Positions 1 through 4,756 of a DNA stretch of 7,902 nucleotides are shown one piece after another. Each line of letters opens with the position of its first letter. The stretch's first letter is position 1. The notes beneath the pieces were generated by a model. The model had not been told where the DNA came from and did no database searches. It saw only the letters and a list, made by a program, of their open reading frames with translations. Position numbers and translations under genes: made by a program. This DNA comes from a bacterium (lineage in GTDB: Bacteria; Patescibacteriota; Saccharimonadia; Saccharimonadales; Saccharimonadaceae), in the NCBI GenBank assembly GCA_029565375.1, contig JAKQOF010000067.1, positions 1 to 7,902 of the forward strand, in the 5' to 3' direction.

Positions 1-1894
1 CCTCGTTGCCAATTAACTTGATCCAGTTGGTTTCTTCAGATAGGCTGGAGTCATCTCCTAGCCTGATGCCGTTCATGACACTTGGTTTCAAGCTACCACA
101 CAGTACTTGGCTGCCAAGGCTATCTTGAATATCGATATATCTTATACCTGCTTTTGCTGCAGCCGCTGCAACCACTTGATTAATATAGGCAATGCCTTCG
201 TTCATAAATTCTCTTTCGCTAGCGTTAAGCAGAAGGCCATGTAGGGGGTCGCATTGGCTATCTTGATCAATCACCTTTGGGTATCCAATCGCATAAATCT
301 TGGAACTAGGTGATGCATCATGGAGGGCTGTGTATGTGTCGACGAGTGTATTAAAGAGCGCTTTTACTTCTAGCGCTGTCTTCTCACGACCCTCTGGTGT
401 GTTTGCCCACTGGCACGTATCAGTACCGACGCATGCGCGTAGTTTATCCATGAAACCTGCGTCGTTACCTCCAATACCAATCGTGATAACTTTTGGAAGG
501 TATCGCTCAGCAAAGCGTATTTGATGTACGCGACCTGGTACAAAAAGTTCTTTGGCGGATGTTTGATTAATCACTTTTGCTGTCTTATCGAGCCTGAGCC
601 CGTTTTCGGCAAGTCGGTTACGTTGTCCCCAGTAGTTTAAGTCATCTCCAATCACATCTCCTGTCACCGCTCCAGAACAAGCCACGCTTTTCACTTTGTC
701 CGTGGCAATGCCCAGTTCGGCTGCGATCAAATACGGGTACGAACGCGTACTGACGTGACACTTCTCGAACTCATCATTAGTGCCTGCCTGATAAAATCGA
801 TCATCTGTTTCACCTTCCCCACTCGTAAAAGAGTCACCGAGTGCCAGATAGTCGAGCTGCGCAGGCGCGTAGCCGGCAGCTCGTAGTATGACTTCTCGTT
901 GGTCACTTGACCACGATGACGTCGCATAAAATCGAAGCTCTGCGCCGTCGGCGTTAAATCGAGGGTGGAGACCAGCGCCAAAACTGTCAACAAACTCCTC
1001 AGGATTGATCCGAGCAAGTTTACAGGGATTAGTAATAGGAAAGTTATTTTGCAATCTAAAATCAGTTGCGTCATCTCCGCAGTCTTCGACAACATCAATG
1101 ACTGTCAGTCCAGCATTTACCCCCATCATAGCTACCTGCTCGCCGCTGTTACTCACAGCTAGTTCTGCTATTGGATCACGCCCTCCCCCGTAACTTAAAC
1201 GAGTTGGTGAGATTCGTCGCATTTTGAGTTCAGGGTCTTCAAGATTCAGCAGGCCAATCGCACGTTCTCTCAGTTCAACCGCTAGCCACTGTCCGTTTTG
1301 TGATCCGCTAATTCCTCCGATTGGCCATTGGTACTGATCTGCGCTTTGAAAAATATAATCTGGATTCGAGTCGTTAAAACGATATTCTAGTGTCGGCGTT
1401 GACGGGCTCAGTGTCTTTTCGATCCTCTTACTAAAGTTCTTGTAAATCACTAAGGCACCAATGGGGTACCTGACGAGGTATTGTTTCGTAACAAGCGTGT
1501 CGGACATCGCTGAGTAAAAGCAGGCTCCAACTTCACCGCACGGCGTGCCCTTGAGTTTATACATGCTGGTGTCATTACCAAACGCAACCACGACACCAAG
1601 TGCCCAGCGATCGCTGTATGTACCATATCTGAAGCTACCTCCATCGGACAGACATACTTTTCTTTGGGTGATATCGCCTGCAACAGATACGGTTTTATAG
1701 ATACTCGGGCACAAACCTTCTGTTGACATGCTCGCAATAGGATTCGCTGAAAACACAGTGGGTGGTTGTGTAGTCCACGACCAAGTTTCCGCGCTACTGT
1801 GATGAGGCCACAAGAGTAGTACGAGGCAAGCAACAGATACAATTGTGCCGATTATCGCAACGCGATGTACTCTTGGACGAACGCTTACAAGCAC
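1..1894 (-). CDS. Exported SGNH/GDSL hydrolase with N-terminal propeller-like region (partial, C-terminus missing)
   Basis: The minus-strand frame is open from 1894 to the left edge (631 codons, no stop), so the C-terminus lies outside the window. Residues 1-35 form a signal peptide: a basic n-region (MLVSVRPRVHR), a hydrophobic core at about 12-28, and an SSA|ET cleavage site after A35. Residues about 190-325 hold blade-like repeats of the SxxGxxLAV type (SGSQNGQWLAVE at 196, AVSNSGEQVAMMG at 246, FNADGAELRFY at 313), suggesting a partial beta-propeller. From about 348 comes an SGNH hydrolase domain: block I LGDSFTSGEGE with nucleophile S355, block II ACSGA with G408, and block III GIGGNDAGF with N477. 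The catalytic block V His is not seen and probably lies just beyond the edge. SGNH enzymes hydrolyse esters of lipids or glycans; the substrate here is unknown. The signal peptide places it outside the membrane. A GTG start at 1894 is preferred: an in-frame TAA lies at 1913-1915, and the alternative TTG at 1909 lies upstream of the expected transcription start. Confidence 0.87.
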   Translation of the reverse strand, partial: MLVSVRPRVHRVAIIGTIVSVACLVLLLWPHHSSAETWSWTTQPPTVFSANPIASMSTEGLCPSIYKTVSVAGDITQRKVCLSDGGSFRYGTYSDRWALGVVVAFGNDTSMYKLKGTPCGEVGACFYSAMSDTLVTKQYLVRYPIGALVIYKNFSKRIEKTLSPSTPTLEYRFNDSNPDYIFQSADQYQWPIGGISGSQNGQWLAVELRERAIGLLNLEDPELKMRRISPTRLSYGGGRDPIAELAVSNSGEQVAMMGVNAGLTVIDVVEDCGDDATDFRLQNNFPITNPCKLARINPEEFVDSFGAGLHPRFNADGAELRFYATSSWSSDQREVILRAAGYAPAQLDYLALGDSFTSGEGETDDRFYQAGTNDEFEKCHVSTRSYPYLIAAELGIATDKVKSVACSGAVTGDVIGDDLNYWGQRNRLAENGLRLDKTAKVINQTSAKELFVPGRVHQIRFAERYLPKVITIGIGGNDAGFMDKLRACVGTDTCQWANTPEGREKTALEVKALFNTLVDTYTALHDASPSSKIYAIGYPKVIDQDSQCDPLHGLLLNASEREFMNEGIAYINQVVAAAAAKAGIRYIDIQDSLGSQVLCGSLKPSVMNGIRLGDDSSLSEETNWIKLIGNE

Positions 1895-1911
1895 CCCACA
1901 CCCCCGCAAGT

Positions 1912-1940
1912 TTTATAAAAATATAGTATATTCTCAGCAA
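1912..1940 (-). promoter_or_regulatory. Candidate promoter of the SGNH hydrolase gene
   Basis: On the minus strand, a -35-like TTGCTG (1935-1940) is followed by a 17-base spacer and TATAAA (1912-1917). This predicts a transcription start near 1905 and an unusually short, G-rich leader of about 11 bases before the GTG at 1894. An overlapping alternative is TTGCTT (1946-1951), 17 bases, then TACTAT (1923-1928). Both are pattern matches only. Confidence 0.5.
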
Positions 1941-2051
1941 CCATTAAGCAATATTGTTCTTAAAAAATATAGAAAGAACAGATTGATCTCATATAAAACT
2001 TAAAATTAGCTGAGCAAGGGACGGACCTCTGCAGAACATATGTACGCAGGA

Positions 2052-2079
2052 TTGCAAGACAGTGACCGGTTTGTATGCT
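2052..2079 (+). promoter_or_regulatory. Candidate tsaD promoter
   Basis: TTGCAA (2052-2057), a 16-base spacer and TATGCT (2074-2079) match the sigma-70 pattern moderately (4/6 in each box). A start of transcription near 2086 would put the ATGs at 2075 and 2081 upstream of the message, leaving 2102 as the start of tsaD. The alternative TATAAA at 1992-1997 has no convincing -35 box. Confidence 0.35.
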
Positions 2080-2101
2080 GATGTCTGATAAACTAGAGAA
2101 G

Positions 2102-3148
2102 ATGAAAATACTGGGAATTGAGAGTAGTTGTGACGAGACGGCCGCAAGTGTGGTTGAAGACGGCCGTGTGCTGCTGAGTAATGTGGTGCACACGCAGATT
2201 GATATTCACGCCCAGTACGGTGGCGTGGTGCCAGAGGTGGCTGCACGCAGTCACATTGAGGTGATTAACCCAGTGATTAACAAGGCACTGACCGACGCTA
2301 ACCTGACGTGGGATGATATTGATGCCATTGCTGTGACGTATGCGCCAGGGTTGATTGGGTCGCTGATGGTGGGTGCGCTAGCTGCTCGGACACTTGCTGT
2401 GGTGAAAAACAAGCCACTCTACCCTATTCACCATGTGGAAGGGCATGTGTATGCCAACTTTTTGAACGAGACACCGCCAGAGTTTCCGCTGCTGGCGTTG
2501 ATTACATCGGGCAACCACACGCAGTTAGTGCTGTTTCATGGCCATGGTGACTATGAGTTGCTGGGTCAGACACAGGATGATGCCGTGGGCGAGGCTTTTG
2601 ACAAGGTAGCCAAGATTATTGGACTGCCGTATCCTGGCGGGCCGTCGATTGCCAAGGCTGCCCTGGAGGGTAACCCCAAGGCGTATGCATTGCCAAAGGC
2701 CAAGATGCCAGGAAAGTACGACTTTAGTTTTTCAGGCCTTAAAACGGCTGCTCTGAGGGCCGTCCAGCGCGAGGTGGGTGTTGACTTTACTTTTCCGTCC
2801 CACGAGCTTGCAGCGCGCTTAAACGACGTTCAGCGGGCAGACTTTGCTGCCAGCTTCCAGCGGGTCGCGGTTGAGACGCTGGTCGACAAGGCAGAGAAGG
2901 CCTTTCACGAATATAGCCCCAAGAGCGTGGTGATTGCTGGCGGAGTCGCCGCCAATCTTGAGCTGCGCCGTCAGCTGAGCGAACGATTGCCGATTGAGAT
3001 TGATTACGCACCAGTGAACTTATGCACCGACAACGCTGCGATGATTGCGACACTTGCCTATTACCAGGCACAAAAGATAGATCCCGTTGATCCGTACGAA
3101 TTAGAGGTTATCCCAAGCCTTTCAATGACCAAAACCGCCTGGGCGTAG
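2102..3148 (+). CDS. tsaD: tRNA N6-adenosine threonylcarbamoyltransferase TsaD
   Basis: TsaD transfers threonylcarbamoyl from TC-AMP to A37 of ANN-decoding tRNAs, forming t6A. It acts in the cytoplasm with TsaB and TsaE, which are not in this window. The 348-residue protein is of normal length and complete: N-terminal ILGIESSCDET (3-13), the metal-binding HVEGH with H111 and H115, the phosphate-loop-like TSGNHTQLV (135-143), AVGEAFDKVAK (161-171), PYPGGPSI (176-183), FSFSGLKT (208-215), AGGVAAN (279-285) and CTDNAAM with metal ligand D310. The commonest family motif is SGGHT; here the second glycine is N138. Start 2102 is chosen because family members begin with M-x-I-L-G-I-E; ATGs at 2075 and 2081 would add 9 or 7 residues with no ribosome site. 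A weak AGAG lies 3 bases before 2102. The gene ends 10 bases before the next promoter, and no terminator was seen. Confidence 0.97.
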   Translation: MKILGIESSCDETAASVVEDGRVLLSNVVHTQIDIHAQYGGVVPEVAARSHIEVINPVINKALTDANLTWDDIDAIAVTYAPGLIGSLMVGALAARTLAVVKNKPLYPIHHVEGHVYANFLNETPPEFPLLALITSGNHTQLVLFHGHGDYELLGQTQDDAVGEAFDKVAKIIGLPYPGGPSIAKAALEGNPKAYALPKAKMPGKYDFSFSGLKTAALRAVQREVGVDFTFPSHELAARLNDVQRADFAASFQRVAVETLVDKAEKAFHEYSPKSVVIAGGVAANLELRRQLSERLPIEIDYAPVNLCTDNAAMIATLAYYQAQKIDPVDPYELEVIPSLSMTKTAWA

Positions 3149-3158
3149 ACACCAGTCC

Positions 3159-3187
3159 TTGACATTTTGTACCGCTTATGGTATATT
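3159..3187 (+). promoter_or_regulatory. Near-consensus promoter of the 99-residue small gene
   Basis: TTGACA (3159-3164, perfect -35), a 17-base spacer, then TATATT (3182-3187) preceded by TATGG, which supplies an extended -10 TG. Transcription would start near 3194, giving a leader of about 34 bases. The promoter lies 10 bases after the tsaD stop. The box arrangement and the sequence around the -10 match those of the promoter at 7650-7678. Confidence 0.8.
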
Positions 3188-3213
3188 GAAAATGTATATA
3201 GATAAAAACAAAC

Positions 3214-3218
3214 AAGGA
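3214..3218 (+). promoter_or_regulatory. Ribosome binding site that sets the start of the 99-residue gene
   Basis: AAGGA lies 9 bases before the ATG at 3228. In-frame start-like codons at 3159 (TTG, inside the -35 box) and 3192 (ATG, at or before the transcription start) have no such site and are excluded by the promoter position. Confidence 0.7.
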
Positions 3219-3227
3219 TTGAACGTA

Positions 3228-3527
3228 ATGTCATTAATCACCATCGAAGATGCACCGTCAACAGAACCGATCACAGTTGTACACGAACCATTGGGGTCAG
3301 AAGCAAAGAAAGAGCCTACTGACTACCTTGCTTCACTTCAGTACTACCTAGCTAAAGCGCAGGATCCGTCACTTTCAGATCTTGAAAAGACTGCTGTTTT
3401 TGACAACCTAGCTGCTGCTCAACGACTGTACGCCGAACAGATGAGTCACGGCATTCCCGTCGATGCAACCAAAAAACTTGGATCTGGTGCTGTTAGCGCA
3501 ACCGGAAGTCAAGAATCCCACGAGTAA
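3228..3527 (+). CDS. Small acidic protein of unknown function (99 aa)
   Basis: I do not recognise this family. The product has no signal peptide, membrane segment or cysteine, so it is probably cytoplasmic. Residues 1-35 are polar and rich in E, T and P (MSLITIEDAPSTEP), likely flexible. About 35-80 is strongly helical in character (DYLASLQYYLAKAQ, then LSDLEKTAVFDNLAAAQR), suggesting a two-helix hairpin. The last 20 residues (GSGAVSATGSQESHE) look disordered. A near-consensus promoter and a good ribosome site support it as a real and probably well-expressed gene. Codon use leans to CTT, CTA and GCT, in contrast to the CTG- and GTG-rich tsaD. It follows tsaD on the same strand but has its own promoter, and ends 2 bases before the convergent femX-like gene. 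It could be a small structural or nucleoid-type protein, but nothing visible proves a role. Confidence 0.8.
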   Translation: MSLITIEDAPSTEPITVVHEPLGSEAKKEPTDYLASLQYYLAKAQDPSLSDLEKTAVFDNLAAAQRLYAEQMSHGIPVDATKKLGSGAVSATGSQESHE

Positions 3528-3529
3528 AA

Positions 3530-4510
3530 TCAGCGTTTTGGCTTGAAGGCTCGGACAATCTTTTTAGCGGTCGGAAGGCCGCTATTCCATAGGCGATAAA
3601 ACGAAGATAACGGACGGTCAAATGTGCCGGCCAGCACGGTGTCGTGGTCTGTCCAGCTGCGCTTAAAGTTGGACACACCGTCCCCTACCAGACCGCCAAA
3701 GTCATAGCGGGATAATCCCCACTCTTTGGCCTTGCGGATGGCGTGCCATTTGAGTGCATAGTTGGCACGAAGCGTCTGGCCTTGGTCGTTCATGCCACCA
3801 TATAGCTCGAACGCGGTGTCGGTGCTGATTGCCAGCCACAAAAAGGCAATTGGTTGACCGTCTTGGACGGCTGCAAAGACCGGAGAATGGTCACCTAACA
3901 GATTGAAAACGTCGAAGTAGTATTGGTCGTTATGGACGGCAAAGTGTGCCCTGTCGGCTGTTTGGTGATAGACAGCCAAACATTGCTCCAACTCTTCCCT
4001 ACTGCGAACTTGCTTGATAGTGATGTCCTCGGCAGCAGATTTGCGGATGTATTGGCGGGTCTTTTTGTCCATGACCGCCAAGAGGTCGCTGTCGGATTGG
4101 GTCAGGTCTAGAATAATGGTCTGGGCCGGTAGTACTGAGTTGTCTGAAGCGCGCCAGTCTTCGGGTGCGTCGAATGTTTCAGTATCTGGTTCGATTGATA
4201 GCACAACGCTGTGGTGCTCGCGCTTGCAGTAGGCAGCAATGGCCTCTAAAAAGTCCGTATGACTCCCCTGCTCGCCCACAGGCCCACGGGGAACGTAGGA
4301 AAATGCACGCAGTGGCTTGGGCAGTCGGCGTGTCAGCACCTGCGCAGCTGCGACGATCCGATCGTCCTCATAGCCAAGTAGCCTGTCTGCACTCCAGCCA
4401 TGAGCGGTCTTTAGTTGCCCCCATGCCCACAGTTGAAGAGGGTGTCCCCCATTATCAAGAATAAAGTTGTCCCATTGCTCTGGATCAGTGCACCTCTGTA
4501 ACTCAATCAT
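3530..4510 (-). CDS. FemA/FemB/FemX-family peptidoglycan bridge aminoacyltransferase
   Basis: This 326-residue protein has the tandem GNAT-like fold signature of Fem transferases, which use aminoacyl-tRNA to add amino acids to the stem-peptide lysine (or equivalent) of lipid II at the inner membrane face. Visible landmarks are QLWAWGQLKTAHGW (26-39), YVPRGPV (72-78), the basic MDKKTRQYIRKSA (147-159), FELYGGMNDQG (234-244) followed by the helix LRANYALKWHAIRKAKEWG (247-265), YDFGGLVGDGVSNFKRSW (269-286) and a basic C-terminal tail ending KPKR. There is no long coiled-coil insertion as in staphylococcal FemA, which fits the shorter FemX type. The amino acid added cannot be read from sequence. 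It ends in TGA, arguing for UGA as a stop in this genome. The first ATG is the only plausible start; AGAGG ends 1 base before it, too close for a normal ribosome site. It is divergent from valS. Confidence 0.92.
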   Translation of the reverse strand: MIELQRCTDPEQWDNFILDNGGHPLQLWAWGQLKTAHGWSADRLLGYEDDRIVAAAQVLTRRLPKPLRAFSYVPRGPVGEQGSHTDFLEAIAAYCKREHHSVVLSIEPDTETFDAPEDWRASDNSVLPAQTIILDLTQSDSDLLAVMDKKTRQYIRKSAAEDITIKQVRSREELEQCLAVYHQTADRAHFAVHNDQYYFDVFNLLGDHSPVFAAVQDGQPIAFLWLAISTDTAFELYGGMNDQGQTLRANYALKWHAIRKAKEWGLSRYDFGGLVGDGVSNFKRSWTDHDTVLAGTFDRPLSSFYRLWNSGLPTAKKIVRAFKPKR

Positions 4511-4516
4511 ACCTCT

Positions 4517-4546
4517 ATTATACTCGACTTTCTGAGTTGGTCACAA
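4517..4546 (-). promoter_or_regulatory. Promoter of the femX-like gene, very close to its ATG
   Basis: On the minus strand, TTGTGA (4541-4546), an 18-base spacer and a perfect TATAAT (4517-4522). Only six bases separate the -10 box from the ATG at 4510, so transcription starting the usual seven bases downstream would begin at the A of the start codon. The message would be leaderless or nearly so. Confidence 0.65.
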
Positions 4547-4600
4547 TAGTGCACTTGCAAACATGAGCATAATGTTGTGTAATATATTTAAAGCATAATC

Positions 4601-4629
4601 TTTATGGCATTTCATACATATGGTATAAT
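4601..4629 (+). promoter_or_regulatory. Extended -10 promoter of valS
   Basis: A perfect TATAAT (4624-4629) is preceded by TGG, forming an extended -10 (TGGTATAAT). The -35 candidate TTTATG (4601-4606), 17 bases upstream, is weak, as is common with extended -10 promoters. Transcription would start near 4636, giving a leader of about 120 bases with the palindrome at 4670-4691. Confidence 0.65.
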
Positions 4630-4669
4630 AGGTCTGAAAACAAACATGTGGAAAGGGTAAAAGTGGTGA

Positions 4670-4691
4670 AATGTTTTCACGTGAAAACATT
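4670..4691. repeat. Perfect 22-bp palindrome, parS-like, in the valS leader
   Basis: AATGTTTTCAC is followed directly by its exact reverse complement. The central 12 bases TTTCACGTGAAA are identical to the core of the bacterial ParB site parS (TGTTTCACGTGAAACA); the outer two positions on each side differ, giving 12/16 agreement. As DNA it could be an operator or a variant parS. As RNA it could form a 9-bp stem with an ACGU loop. No U-tract follows, so it is not an intrinsic terminator. Confidence 0.75.
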
Positions 4692-4712
4692 GTTGCTATT
4701 AAATTTGTCCAT

Positions 4713-4726
4713 TCTTCATGTGAAAA
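4713..4726. repeat. Second, imperfect copy of the valS-leader palindrome core
   Basis: TCTTCATGTGAAAA matches the central TTTTCACGTGAAAA of the upstream palindrome at 12 of 14 positions and begins 39 bases after it. A weaker third copy (CATGTGGAAA, right half only) is at 4645-4654. Repetition in a short untranslated leader suggests binding by one protein at several sites. Confidence 0.45.
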
Positions 4727-4739
4727 GTAGCGTACAAAT

Positions 4740-4743
4740 GGAG
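4740..4743 (+). promoter_or_regulatory. Distant ribosome binding site of valS
   Basis: GGAG is the only Shine-Dalgarno-like sequence close to the valS start and lies 13 bases before the ATG at 4757, wider than usual. No alternative in-frame start with better spacing was found between 4727 and 4757, and the protein starts as expected for ValRS. Confidence 0.45.
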
Positions 4744-4756
4744 ACGTAACAATACT

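Noticed and set aside
300..1193. Several short plus-strand and offset minus-strand frames inside the SGNH hydrolase gene
   Set aside because: They are shadows of the long minus-strand frame, which carries a signal peptide and the SGNH motifs; none has a ribosome site or recognisable product.
2075..2101. Longer start for tsaD (ATG at 2075 or 2081)
   Set aside because: Family members start with M-x-I-L-G-I-E, no ribosome site precedes the earlier ATGs, and a candidate promoter -10 box overlaps 2074-2079.
3159..3227. N-terminal extension of the 99-residue protein from TTG 3159 or ATG 3192
   Set aside because: The TTG is part of the TTGACA -35 box and the ATG at 3192 is at or before the predicted transcription start; AAGGA fits the ATG at 3228.
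3530..3532. Recoding of UGA as glycine (as in Gracilibacteria/Absconditabacteria)
   Set aside because: The femX-like frame ends with TGA at the expected family length, and no in-frame TGA was seen inside the other genes, so the standard code fits.
4636..4756. T-box riboswitch in front of valS
   Set aside because: No T-box consensus (such as the GGTGGTACCGCG-type sequence) and no terminator hairpin with U-run could be found.
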